This document shows, one piece after another, positions 34,641 to 43,577 of a stretch of DNA of 64,000 nt; the first letter of the stretch is position 1; each line of letters starts with the position of its first letter. A program made the translations under genes and the position numbers. The notes below the pieces were generated by a model. The model had not been told where the DNA came from, searched no databases, and saw nothing but the letters and a program-made list of their open reading frames with translations. This DNA comes from Methanosarcina barkeri MS (GTDB lineage: Archaea; Halobacteriota; Methanosarcinia; Methanosarcinales; Methanosarcinaceae), in assembly GCF_000970025.1 (NCBI RefSeq), contig NZ_CP009528.1:1909168-1973167 (forward strand), read 5' to 3'.

Positions 34641-36224
34641 TTGATTGATGCTGATATTTCACATACAATCGCCAGGCTAGCCAAGCTAGCCGTAGTTCTT
34701 GTTGTTTTGTATGGGGCTGCTCACAGGCTCAGGTTCAATTTTACTACTCCGGCAATAATAATTATTGCTCTCTGTGGGGTAGGAGCTGTTGTTGTGGATT
34801 TTGATGGAGACGGATTAAACACTCCAAGTGAAATTCAGCATGATACCAGTATATTCGCATCTGATTCGGATTCTGACGGAATTCCTGATGGATATGAGGT
34901 CAACACACTTCATACTGATCCTGCAAACAGTGATACCGATTCCGATAAAATCTCAGACTTTGACGAGGTAAACAAGTATAAAACCAATCCATTGAGCGAA
35001 AATTCTGACGGAGACTTATACGGAGATTATCAGGAGATCTTTGAGTTTGGTACAGACCCTAATTACAGAACAGTATCAAAGCTAATAGTCAAAACTTCTC
35101 CTGTGAATGCTGATATAATCATAGACGGAGAATTTCAGGGTAATGGGCAGATATTAACAGAGTTAAAGCCCGGTACATACAAAGTGCAATACGGTAATGT
35201 AAATAATTATCATTCTCCTCAGTCCCAGTTAGTGACCTTAAAATTTGGCCAACAAATGAATATTGTTGGGAATTATGAGTCCTATTCCCCTTCAAAACTG
35301 GTGATTTCAAGTACAGTTTCCAATATGTCTGGTGTAAGCCCGGCAGTATACAGTTATTATGTAAATAACAATAAGCAGTTTTTCCAGGTGACTATTGCTA
35401 ACAACGGAGAGTCGTCTGCAGAAAATGTTATTTTGTCTACCTGCATTGAAGGTGGGGATTGGGTCTCATCATCCATCAATGAGATCTCTCCAACTAAAGT
35501 GTCAAAAATAGGGGTAACCCCGAACATACCTAAAAGGGTATTTGAAAAGGCTGGCAAAGAATCAACGAAAAATTTGTATTTAAAACTTGAATACAGTTCA
35601 TCAGGAACAAAACAGCCTGTTGTGGAAAGCACAGTTCCTCTCAAGGTATATGGCAAAAATGCGCTTCCATTAGCAGATACTTCCAGGTTGGCATCTGCAA
35701 ATGCAGATATCTCATTAAAATCGTTTTATTCGTATTACATCGATCCACACGACCCGAATGTGAGGTGTATTACTGCAAATGCGACAATGGGTACCGATGA
35801 CGATCTGGAAAAAGCCAAACTAATTTTTGATGCACTTGGTCAATACGGAGTGTATTACATATCCGATCCCAATGACCCATTAGGAACAGGTATTGATTAT
35901 ATCCAGACTCCGTCCGAAACCTTGTCCTTCAAAGGGGGAGATTGCGACGATCTGGCTGTACTTTATGTGTCTGCACTTGAGTCTGTAGGTGTGGATACGG
36001 CACTGATCCATATACCTGGTCATGTTTTTGTTGCATTTAAGGTGGATGGGAGCTGGAATTTAATTGAAACAACGATGATTAAAACCCCGGAGATTACTGA
36101 CGGCTATGAAATCTCATATTTCGATCAGGCGACGTCCTCTGGATATGATACGTATACAGAAAATGCAAATTCAGCATTGATCGTGAAGACTGAAGAAGCC
36201 TGGGAACAAGGAATTACGTCGTGA
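34641..36224 (+). CDS. Membrane-anchored surface protein: Ca-binding repeats, PEGA, transglutaminase-like
   Basis: 527 residues. Starts at TTG 34641 with GGGGGGTG upstream. Two N-terminal hydrophobic helices are followed by thrombospondin-type-3-like Ca repeats at about 56-125 (DFDGDGLNTPSE, DSDSDGIPDGYE, NSDTDSDKISDFDE, NSDGDLYGDYQE). A PEGA-like domain follows (LIVKTSPVNADIIIDGEFQG), then a beta domain. The C-terminal transglutaminase/protease-like fold has Cys in GGDCDDLAV, His in GHVFVAF and the acid in NLIETTM. It is probably outside the cell, attached by the N-terminus, and may process or cross-link envelope protein. The catalytic triad looks complete; the substrate is unknown. Confidence 0.85.
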   Translation: MIDADISHTIARLAKLAVVLVVLYGAAHRLRFNFTTPAIIIIALCGVGAVVVDFDGDGLNTPSEIQHDTSIFASDSDSDGIPDGYEVNTLHTDPANSDTDSDKISDFDEVNKYKTNPLSENSDGDLYGDYQEIFEFGTDPNYRTVSKLIVKTSPVNADIIIDGEFQGNGQILTELKPGTYKVQYGNVNNYHSPQSQLVTLKFGQQMNIVGNYESYSPSKLVISSTVSNMSGVSPAVYSYYVNNNKQFFQVTIANNGESSAENVILSTCIEGGDWVSSSINEISPTKVSKIGVTPNIPKRVFEKAGKESTKNLYLKLEYSSSGTKQPVVESTVPLKVYGKNALPLADTSRLASANADISLKSFYSYYIDPHDPNVRCITANATMGTDDDLEKAKLIFDALGQYGVYYISDPNDPLGTGIDYIQTPSETLSFKGGDCDDLAVLYVSALESVGVDTALIHIPGHVFVAFKVDGSWNLIETTMIKTPEITDGYEISYFDQATSSGYDTYTENANSALIVKTEEAWEQGITS

Positions 36225-36653
36225 AGGTCTCCATAAGTAGATTATTAGGAAGTATCAATAAAGTCCTCGAGGAAGTCCTGAGGAGGTCATATGAGGGTAT
36301 GCTGGCATGAGTATCAAACACTGTATCAGGATCATGTAGGAAAGCTATCATTCTGAAAATCTTTCCCTCTAAATATTTGGTTGGCAAAGTGTTTTTTGGT
36401 CACTCTTACATGTTTTTATTCTAAAACTCCAATCTCACACACAAATTTGTTCTCTGGATATCATTTACTGCAAGATTGTCTACTTTACTGCAAGATTGTC
36501 TACTAAAGGTTTAAAGTAATGAGTTCCCCTCTTCAGGGGTTTTGAACAACCTCAATTAACAGCCTCAAGAAAGTTTAATTAGAAATTTAGGTTAAGTGAA
36601 ATCATATAACTTAGTTAATTTTTAATATCTGTATATCTTATGTTATATTGTGT
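36225..36653. other. Intergenic region before the IS
   Basis: About 430 bp. CTACTTTACTGCAAGATTGT is directly repeated near 36478. Otherwise AT-rich without a visible gene. Confidence 0.5.
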
Positions 36654-37792
36654 TAGGACTTACGCAGTTAAAATGCCGAAAACTTGATATCTTTATAAAT
36701 ATACTTATGGCTTAGTGTTTCTCTAAAAACGTACGGAGTTATGGACATAAATCCACCTAAGTGTACCGACATTGACTACATTAATTTTCTCATTGCGGCT
36801 TCTAACGTTTTTAGCTGTACTGAAGCTGCTAGATGTTATCCAGACATAGCTAATGCTCCTTCTCATGATGCTTTTACTCGTTGCCTTCAAAGGCAACCTC
36901 CAGACACGGAAGCACTATGGGAGGAAGTAAAAAGTTATGTCAAGCTTAAGGGAGGATACCTAAGTGTTGATGATTCAACATTAGATAAACCATACGCAGA
37001 AGAAATTGCTTTTGTTCGTCGTATGTGGAGTGGAAAACATCATCGTACTGTAAAGGGAATAGGCCTGGTTACCTTAGTTTGGACTGACGGTACAACCGTT
37101 ATACCTATCGATTTTCGAATTTATAACATCGATGTAGACGACAAAACAAAGAATGACCATTTCCGTGATATGCTTGACAAGGCCGAAGAACGTGGTTTTA
37201 ATCCCAAATTCGTTTTATTTGATACATGGTATGCAAGTGTGAAAAACCTTAAAGCCATTAGACAGAAAGAGTGGCATTTCCTTACAAGATTGAAAAATAA
37301 TCGTTTGGTAAATCCTGACAACAAGGGAAATGTGCCACTTGAAACAGTAGATATTCCTCCAAAAGGACGTGTGGTTCACCTCAAAGCATATGGATTTGTA
37401 AAGGTGTTTAGGATAGTTTCAAAAAATGGAGACACGCAACACTGGGTTACAGATGTGCAAGAGATGGATGAAGCAAAACGTGAAGATTTGGCAAAGAAGT
37501 CATGGAAAATTGAGGAATATCATAGGGGAATAAAACAGTTCTGTGGTGTCGAAAAATGTCAGGCAAGAAAGGAAGAATCACAAAGAGCACATATAATGTT
37601 CTCATTAAGAGCTTTTCTTAGACTGGAATTACAAAGAATCAAAAGTGGAATATCCTGGTTTGAAAGTGCTATGAAAATTAGAAGAGTGGCAGTGACAGAA
37701 TACTTAAGGAATCCCCAATACACGTTAAATTAATTCAAATATTTGAAAGTTTGGAAAAAACAATATGCTAGGAGCCAACTGCGTAACTCCTA
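36654..37792 (+). mobile_element. Insertion sequence, intact copy 1
   Basis: 1139 bp with ends TAGGACTTACGCAGTT and AACTGCGTAACTCCTA (inverted repeats with one mismatch). TTGTGT flanks it on both sides as target duplication. One transposase gene. A copy of the same length is at 61251-62389. Confidence 0.95.
36741..37733 (+). CDS. DDE transposase (IS4/IS701-like)
   Basis: 330 residues. The first catalytic Asp lies in VDDSTLDKPY and the second in FVLFDTWYAS. The Glu lies in KSWKIEEYHRGIKQFCGVEKCQ, the Y/R/E/K-type signature of this superfamily. It differs from the copy at 61338 by one residue (Ser at 95 versus Ile). It cuts and joins the IS ends. Family assignment between IS4 and IS701 is not settled by eye. 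Confidence 0.93.
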   Translation: MDINPPKCTDIDYINFLIAASNVFSCTEAARCYPDIANAPSHDAFTRCLQRQPPDTEALWEEVKSYVKLKGGYLSVDDSTLDKPYAEEIAFVRRMWSGKHHRTVKGIGLVTLVWTDGTTVIPIDFRIYNIDVDDKTKNDHFRDMLDKAEERGFNPKFVLFDTWYASVKNLKAIRQKEWHFLTRLKNNRLVNPDNKGNVPLETVDIPPKGRVVHLKAYGFVKVFRIVSKNGDTQHWVTDVQEMDEAKREDLAKKSWKIEEYHRGIKQFCGVEKCQARKEESQRAHIMFSLRAFLRLELQRIKSGISWFESAMKIRRVAVTEYLRNPQYTLN

Positions 37793-37935
37793 TTGTGTGA
37801 TATCTGTCTCATTATGAAATGATATTTGACTTAATATGCTATCCAAATGTTCCGGCAAATTTTGTAGGCAAATTCTATAACATCTTTCATAATTCTACAA
37901 TATCTTTTATATAATATATTTAAAGTGCTAAAATT

Positions 37936-38928
37936 ATGTCTCCTAAAATTGAAATGTTTGTTGAGAGATTTAGTTCTGTGAAATTTCTCTTAAGGACCAG
38001 TATAGTTCATTCAACAAGTAAAAAATTTTCCAATCTGATTGTGAATGAAACTGAATTCAAAACTAAAAAGACCATTCTTTCCAGCACGCCTTATTTTATA
38101 AAAGTAGAATCCACTCCAAATTGTTTCCTTAAATGTCCAAAATGTTGTCATGGTAGAGGAGAATTAAAAAACGAAGACAATGAAAAAATGATTCTAACGC
38201 TTGATAATTTCAAGAAAATTATAGATCCATTTGCTGACAACATTTTCGGCGTAAATCTTAGCCATCGTGGGGAGCCACTGCTTAATCCATATTTGTTCCA
38301 GATAATTGCTTATTGTCATGAAAGAAATATTGGAACAATATTCCCTACTTCTTTCTCTATGAAACTTTCTCAGAAACAGCTTGAGCAAATAGTTACTTGC
38401 GGATTGGATCACCTTATTGTCTCTATAGATGGTATTACACAGGATGTTTATGAAAAATACAGGCGGGGAGGAGATTTAAATCTCGTTTTGAAAAATGCCT
38501 CTGCTTTAATAAATATAAAAAATAAGTTAACTTCTAAAACTCCTTTCATTGAATTTAAATTTATTCTATTTGACCATAATTCTCATCAATTAAAGGATGC
38601 TGAGAAACTGTCCATTAATATGGGTTTTGATAAATTTACTGTAGTACTGGATAACTCGTCTCCCGATCTAGCTAAAATTCAAAGTCAAATTAAAGCTAAA
38701 AAGTCGGCTAAAAAGAAACCGTGTTATTGGCCGTGGAATAGCATGGTAGTATACTGGGATGGAACGGTTTCTCCGTGCTGCGGGGGACATTATAATATGG
38801 GAAATGCATTTGAAACTCCAATTGACTCAATCTGGAACAACGAAAGATATCAAGAATTGCGTTCTTCTTTCGCTGAACAAAAATCTGACAAATGGAAAAT
38901 TTGTTGGCAAGACTGCTGGCCTCACTAA
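37936..38928 (+). CDS. Radical SAM protein with SPASM-type C-terminus
   Basis: 330 residues. CFLKCPKC (C63, C67, C70) binds the SAM cluster. LSHRGEPLLNP and SIDGITQDVYEKYRRGG are typical of the barrel. The C-terminal CYWPWNSMVVYWDGTVSPCCGGHYNMGN plus CWQDCW is a SPASM-like auxiliary cluster domain. Proteins of this plan modify peptides or sugar-linked substrates. No precursor peptide gene is visible next to it, so the target is unknown. It lies 140 bp after the IS. Confidence 0.88.
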   Translation: MSPKIEMFVERFSSVKFLLRTSIVHSTSKKFSNLIVNETEFKTKKTILSSTPYFIKVESTPNCFLKCPKCCHGRGELKNEDNEKMILTLDNFKKIIDPFADNIFGVNLSHRGEPLLNPYLFQIIAYCHERNIGTIFPTSFSMKLSQKQLEQIVTCGLDHLIVSIDGITQDVYEKYRRGGDLNLVLKNASALINIKNKLTSKTPFIEFKFILFDHNSHQLKDAEKLSINMGFDKFTVVLDNSSPDLAKIQSQIKAKKSAKKKPCYWPWNSMVVYWDGTVSPCCGGHYNMGNAFETPIDSIWNNERYQELRSSFAEQKSDKWKICWQDCWPH

Positions 38929-39123
38929 AGCAATCGTATTGGAGGCATTCTCAGGAAATCAATCCGTTCTAAATTCTCCTATTCTAAATTTTTCTGTGAA
39001 TGACACTTGATTTTGTCCGAATTATAGTGAAACTCAGAGAGATTCATATCCTAAAGCGCGGATTCAAGCTCAGTTTCTAAAAATAGTCATCAACTTGACT
39101 CCGCACCAGATCAAAGCTCAAAT

Positions 39124-39675
39124 TCACTTTTCCACAGTTTCCATTTCGGATTTTAAGTCCTTTTCCAATTCTACTTTTGCAAAGCTATAGCTTGTGGGAA
39201 GTTCCATGAAAAAGGCTGGTGTTGCATCAAGAGCAGCAGTTCCGTTCTCAAGCTCGAACTCAAGAACATGCCCACCTGCACTCCTGTTTTCAGTAATGAA
39301 ATGAAGATGATATCCTGGAACATTGATACTGGTCACGTAGTCCGGTGTCCGGAAACCCACCAGTGTACCGCTTACATTTTCAAATTCGAAAACAGTCTGA
39401 TTTGCGACAACATCCGCAAGTTTACGGTACGGTGGTTCCTGCTTTGGCAAGCTTTGTGCTCTCAGGTACGAAAAGTTTCCATCAATTTCAACAGCATAAA
39501 AGAAGTTTTCCGAAGGCAGGTTCAGGTCCAGGTACTGCTCAAGTTCTGTCAGGTTCATTGGCTTTTCAGGCCTAAGGGTTTTGTCGGTTTCAAAATAGGT
39601 AACCGTGGCAAATGGGATGGTCATATTTTCAGATATGGAATATGTAATCCCATCACTTTTTACCTAGTAATTTTA
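39124..39675 (-). pseudogene. Acetolactate decarboxylase, N-terminally truncated
   Basis: GTLVGFRTPDYV and NVPGYHLHFITENRSAGGHVLEFE, with the zinc-binding His residues, are typical of alpha-acetolactate decarboxylase. The C-terminus is complete. ATG 39624 would give 166 residues, but the frame continues upstream (VKSDGITYSISEN) to a TAG at about 39676. About the first 60-70 residues of a normal enzyme (240-260 residues) are missing at the junction with the yjbQ gene. The remaining part lacks the N-terminal strands, so I call it a remnant. It would make acetoin from acetolactate. Confidence 0.8.
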
Positions 39676-39688
39676 GAAAACAAACCGT

Positions 39689-40111
39689 TTAAAAATCTCC
39701 GAGTATCTGCAATACGATTCTTCTTACTTTTTCAATCCTGTCAAAGTTAATGTACACAATCTGCTGCCAGGTTCCAAGAGTAAGGTCTTTTTCAATAAAA
39801 GGCACTGTAAGGCTCGGGCCGATAAGCATAGCTCTTAGATGCGAGCCTCCATTATAATCTCCCCAGGTTTTGTGATGGTGATAGTCCCTGTCAAGAGGAA
39901 TTAGCTGATCAAGCGTTTCAGAGACATCTTTTGAGAGATTAGGCTCAAATTCCATTGTAGTTATTGCTCCGGTTGACCCAATACAAAAGATCGTAACCGT
40001 TCCGTTTCTTATTTTTGATTTTTTTACTTCTTCTGAGATTATTTCGGTTATATCAACAATTCCACAGTCCTCTTTTCCGGTTACTGAGATTTCTCTTGTT
40101 TCCACAGGCAT
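39689..40111 (-). CDS. YjbQ/UPF0047 family protein
   Basis: 140 residues with the family hallmarks TVTIFCIGSTGAITTME, DYHHHKTWGDYNGGSHLRAMLIG and GTWQQIVYINFD. Conserved His and Glu residues line a probable metal site. Members can replace thiamin-phosphate synthase weakly; the true role is uncertain. It ends 13 bp before the truncated decarboxylase. Confidence 0.92.
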   Translation of the reverse strand: MPVETREISVTGKEDCGIVDITEIISEEVKKSKIRNGTVTIFCIGSTGAITTMEFEPNLSKDVSETLDQLIPLDRDYHHHKTWGDYNGGSHLRAMLIGPSLTVPFIEKDLTLGTWQQIVYINFDRIEKVRRIVLQILGDF

Positions 40112-40273
40112 GAAAAGATCATTGATGAGTCGTATTGATAAATTTTTCTAAGTATCTGAGAAATCTCCTTTTAGTCTTGCTACTGCTGCACTGCTTCTAA
40201 AGAGTAGAATCGATGCAAAAATCAGGAAAGAGTATGGGGAGATACATTTTCAGATTCTATAATGCCAATTACC

Positions 40274-40771
40274 TTAACTTTTATTATTGAAGGTAATTTG
40301 GCGGCCCTCTTTGGTTTCACTGCTCGAGCTGGTTCCACTGGCATGATTGGTCTCATTATCCTTGGCCTCATTATCATTGCTGGTTTCATTATTCTGGCTG
40401 GTTTTGAGAGCCTGGCTGGCCTCGAGAGCCTGACTGTTTTCGAGAGCCTGACTGTTTTCGAGAGTCTGGCTTGTTCCACTTCCCTCGTGGGCTCCAAGGT
40501 CTAATTGACCATCGGGATAGCCTTCATCATAGCCGTGTATGTAACCTTCATTATAGCTACTATTATCACCTAAGCCACCTTTGACATCATAATATTTGCC
40601 ATTGAAAGCAGCCTGATAGCTGTCTCGGTAGCCATCTTGGTAGCCGTGCCGGTAGTCGGGAGAACTCATGCTCGGTATTATTACTCCTAATATCAAAGCT
40701 AGTACGACAAAGACTGCCAGTAAAACTCCGCCTACTTTAATCCAGTTTTTATTATTCGGTTCGTTTATCAA
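40274..40771 (-). CDS. Membrane-anchored protein with GY repeats and a low-complexity tail
   Basis: 165 residues. One N-terminal helix (VGGVLLAVFVVLALILGVII) anchors it. Residues 39-90 have YxxGYxxGY repeats (YRHGYQDGYRDSY, YNEGYIHGYDEGYPDG). The tail repeats SQALENSQALEASQALKTSQ and ends in Asn/Glu/Ser-rich sequence. The tail repeats are 18-bp DNA repeats, so it is expanding. Probably exposed on the outside. No known domain. Upstream of its start is an 18-bp tandem repeat (40831-40956). Confidence 0.65.
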   Translation of the reverse strand: MINEPNNKNWIKVGGVLLAVFVVLALILGVIIPSMSSPDYRHGYQDGYRDSYQAAFNGKYYDVKGGLGDNSSYNEGYIHGYDEGYPDGQLDLGAHEGSGTSQTLENSQALENSQALEASQALKTSQNNETSNDNEAKDNETNHASGTSSSSETKEGRQITFNNKS

Positions 40772-40830
40772 TCAACTTTCCCTCGGCAGATTATTAGTAA
40801 TAGACATTCACATATCAAATAACATTAACT

Positions 40831-40956
40831 AGTTAAATAATATTAATTAGTTAAATAATATTAATTAGTTAAATAATATTAATTAGTTAAATAATATTAA
40901 GTAGTTAAATAATATTAAGTAGTTAAATAATATTAAGTAGTTAAATAATATTAAGA
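40831..40956. repeat. 18-bp tandem repeat, seven copies
   Basis: AGTTAAATAATATTAATT, with AT versus AG at the end in the last units. It lies in the presumed promoter region of the GY-repeat gene. Confidence 0.9.
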
Positions 40957-41779
40957 TTATGTCAATTCCGGGCAAAGTCTTTTATATCATATGCAGAAAA
41001 TTTACACGTCGTTTAAAAGTCTGATTAAGAGCTAGTGTCCAGAATATTTATTTTTAGTCTTTATATAATTATGAAAGGGACTAGAGATGATGTATTGTCT
41101 TAATATTAACGCTCAATAATTAAATTGCCATGACAGTAGTTTGTTTTGTGTTAATTCTTAACGTGTATATTTCTTTTGATTTTATTCTCTCAATCAGTTA
41201 TTTATGCCTGGTTAAATCTTATTTTTTAATAGGAGTTTTGACATAAGATCATACTGGTAATTTTGATCTGGAACTCCAGGCCATCAGATAAAGTTATCAG
41301 TGACGGCTATATACTTTTAATATCTGGTGATAAGTCCCGACTAGTATTAAATTATATAGGTAGTAATTATTTACAACACATTATAATCTGTCAAATATTT
41401 TTATCCTGAATAATGTAATAGTGTAAAAATATATTCTGAATAATGTCCTTCAGGCTTCAAATTCTGAAATTAACTCATGAAATAGCTTAATTAATTCTAA
41501 TTAAATTATCCTGTATATGAATTTTTATTTTTTTGTTGCATAGTTATGACAAAAGTACCTGTAGCAAATGTCTTAAAGAGCAATATCTACCCTATATTTT
41601 GGTCCTTAATTCAAAAAATATAGAATCCATATTTAAGGGGTTAAAATACCTTTGGTTTTGGGCGAAAAGATATTATGCCAGTACAGCAGGACTTTCTGCC
41701 AATATTTGCAGGATTCTATTCTACTTCTGCAGGATTCTATGTCAACAGCAAGACTCAAGGCGGGAGATATGAAATATAT
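40957..41779. other. Gene-poor region
   Basis: About 820 bp. Contains the empty copy of the dispersed repeat (41031-41138). TGCAGGATTCTAT occurs twice near 41710. Open frames before the phosphatase are not convincing. Confidence 0.5.
41031..41138. repeat. Dispersed repeat, uninterrupted copy
   Basis: Matches both flanks of the MITE at 32863-33003 with no insertion between them (TGTATTGTCT then TAATATTAACGCTC), so it shows the pre-insertion state. Confidence 0.75.
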
Positions 41780-42421
41780 ATGAAATATAGTACTGTTATT
41801 TTTGATTTTGATTATACATTAGCTGATGCAACGAGTGGTATTGTTTCAAGTTTCAACTATGCCTTTAGCAAGCTGGACATTCCCTGCTTTGATCATGAAA
41901 GTATAAAAAGAACTGTTGGATTACCACTCGACAGAGCATTTATTCAGCTAACAAACAACGAAAACAAAGTTTTGATAGATCGTTTTCTAAGCTTGTTTCG
42001 GGAAAAGGCTAACGAGGTAATGTCCAGAGAGACAATGTTGTATGCTGACACAGTAAATACATTAGAACGATTAAAACAGAATGGGCTCAATACAGGTATC
42101 GTAACCACAAAACATCATTTTCGAATAGTTGAGACTCTAAACCAGTACGGGGTTCTGGATTTAATAGATATTATTGTTGGAGGAGAGGATGTTAAAGTCC
42201 CCAAACCGTCTCCAGAAGGATTATTGCTTGCAATTGACAGCCTCAACGCACAACTTGATAATGTGTTGTATATTGGAGATAGTCTGATTGATGCTAAAAC
42301 GGCCCTGGCAGCAAATGTTGATTTTGCGGCCGTGACCACAGGAACGACAACGGAAACTGACTTTTCACGATATCCGTATGTAAAGATAGTAAAAAGTTTA
42401 TCCGAACTTTTTAGCGAGTAA
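41780..42421 (+). CDS. HAD-family phosphatase (phosphoglycolate phosphatase-like)
   Basis: 213 residues from ATG 41780 (MKYSTVIFDFDYTLADA); the frame is open further upstream but that part is unlike the family. D9 and D11 of DFDYT are the nucleophile and acid. The TTKHH region, KVPKPSPEG with the Lys, and YIGDSLIDAKTALAAN complete the HAD motifs. The helical cap lies between motifs I and II. It hydrolyses small phosphate esters, possibly phosphoglycolate. Stands alone. Confidence 0.88.
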   Translation: MKYSTVIFDFDYTLADATSGIVSSFNYAFSKLDIPCFDHESIKRTVGLPLDRAFIQLTNNENKVLIDRFLSLFREKANEVMSRETMLYADTVNTLERLKQNGLNTGIVTTKHHFRIVETLNQYGVLDLIDIIVGGEDVKVPKPSPEGLLLAIDSLNAQLDNVLYIGDSLIDAKTALAANVDFAAVTTGTTTETDFSRYPYVKIVKSLSELFSE

Positions 42422-42630
42422 AGACTATTTCTTTTATTTTTAGATTCTCAGCGTGTACTTAACTTGACTATATCACATTACAAGGTAAAGCGTCATCATT
42501 AGACCTCGTATGCCAAAGATATCATTAGTAGTGAAATCGCTAACAGCGATTGAAGTAACTGTCTAATCTGACAAAGTCAAGTTATATAAAAATAGAAAAC
42601 ATTGTTTCGAATCTGAGGTTCTATTGTTAG

Positions 42631-42778
42631 AAGACACTTTTTATTGAGACAAGTTTTTATTGAGACAAGTTTTTATTGAGACAAGTTTTTATTGAAACAA
42701 GTTTTTATTGAGACAAGTTTTTATTGAGACAAGTTTTTATTGAAACAAGTTTTTATTGAGACAAGTTTTTATTGAGAA
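42631..42778. repeat. 16-bp tandem repeat, about nine copies
   Basis: AGACAAGTTTTTATTG with G/A changes. It ends 6 bp beyond the stop codon of the minus-strand gene at 42784, so it is again a minisatellite at a gene's 3' end. Confidence 0.92.
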
Positions 42779-42783
42779 AATAT

Positions 42784-43098
42784 TCAGGTGCTCATTTTGC
42801 TCTTTATTTTTTTTAACCTTTCTTTCCCAATTTCAATAATTTTCATCAGTTCCTGATACTCACTCAAGGAAATTAAGTTTCCTGGACAGAGAGTATGTAT
42901 GCTATTTCCACCAGAATACAGAAGAACACCATTCCAGGCTGCAAAGTGAGGTCCTGAAAGATACTCACAGGGCAGCTCCCACCTTGAATCCACGTTTTCA
43001 AAACTTTCAAAGCGGTAGAAAGTAGTGCCGTTTTTCAAGATTTTTGTAAATTTTAGAAGTACATCAACCATGCTTTCATCCAATCTGCAGCTAAACAA
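42784..43098 (-). CDS. Conserved hypothetical protein
   Basis: 104 residues, or 95 from the in-frame ATG at 43071 (MVDVLLKFTKIL). Mixed strands (TTFYRFESFENVDSRWELP, GPHFAAWNGVLLYSGG) and a basic C-terminal helix (MKIIEIGKERLKKIKSKM). It has no family I can name. It lies downstream of the fwd genes on the same strand, 80 bp after fwdD, and may be co-transcribed. Confidence 0.6.
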   Translation of the reverse strand: MFSCRLDESMVDVLLKFTKILKNGTTFYRFESFENVDSRWELPCEYLSGPHFAAWNGVLLYSGGNSIHTLCPGNLISLSEYQELMKIIEIGKERLKKIKSKMST

Positions 43099-43178
43099 CT
43101 ATGAAAATGAATATAAAATAATTTTGCCGCTTTTACGGCAATTTTTAAGGGATTTGTTTACCTTACCAGGGAAACCAT

Positions 43179-43577
43179 TTAAAGCATGAGTTCTGTTACT
43201 TTTTCCCCTTTTGCACTGGTAACGGTTACGGATATATCCTTGAATTTAGGTACCCCTGTACCTCCGGTTTCATCTGAGACCAGCATATTGGACCAGGGGC
43301 TTTTGGGCATATATGCGATGCCTTTGTGAGGAGTTTCATATCCAGATTCCATAGCCTTTACCACAACTCTTCCAAAGGAATTTTTTAAAATTACTGTGTC
43401 GCCTTTTTTCACGTCCAACTGTTTGAAATCCGCATGGTCCAGCTTTATTATCGCAGATAGGTCTTTGTATTCGTCCCCAAAGCGGTTTTCGAGCATAGCC
43501 TTATCCTGAAAGATGTCCCTGTAAGTTATGACTTTGACATTTATTTCGGGAGCTGTAAGAAAAGATCCGAAATCCAT
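43179..43577 (-). CDS. fwdD: Formylmethanofuran dehydrogenase subunit D
   Basis: 132 residues forming the molybdopterin-dinucleotide-binding domain that is separate from FwdB in this enzyme (KLDHADFKQLDVKKGDTVILKN, YETPHKGIAYMPKSPWSNML). It closes the tungsto- or molybdopterin site of FwdB. Its ATG overlaps the last base of the fwdB stop codon. Whether the enzyme is the Mo or the W form cannot be told. Confidence 0.9.
   Translation of the reverse strand: MDFGSFLTAPEINVKVITYRDIFQDKAMLENRFGDEYKDLSAIIKLDHADFKQLDVKKGDTVILKNSFGRVVVKAMESGYETPHKGIAYMPKSPWSNMLVSDETGGTGVPKFKDISVTVTSAKGEKVTELML

Noticed and set aside
40222..40504. Hydrophobic and Lys/Arg-rich frames opposite or beside the GY-repeat gene
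   Set aside because: Shadows of the repetitive tail of the gene at 40274-40771.
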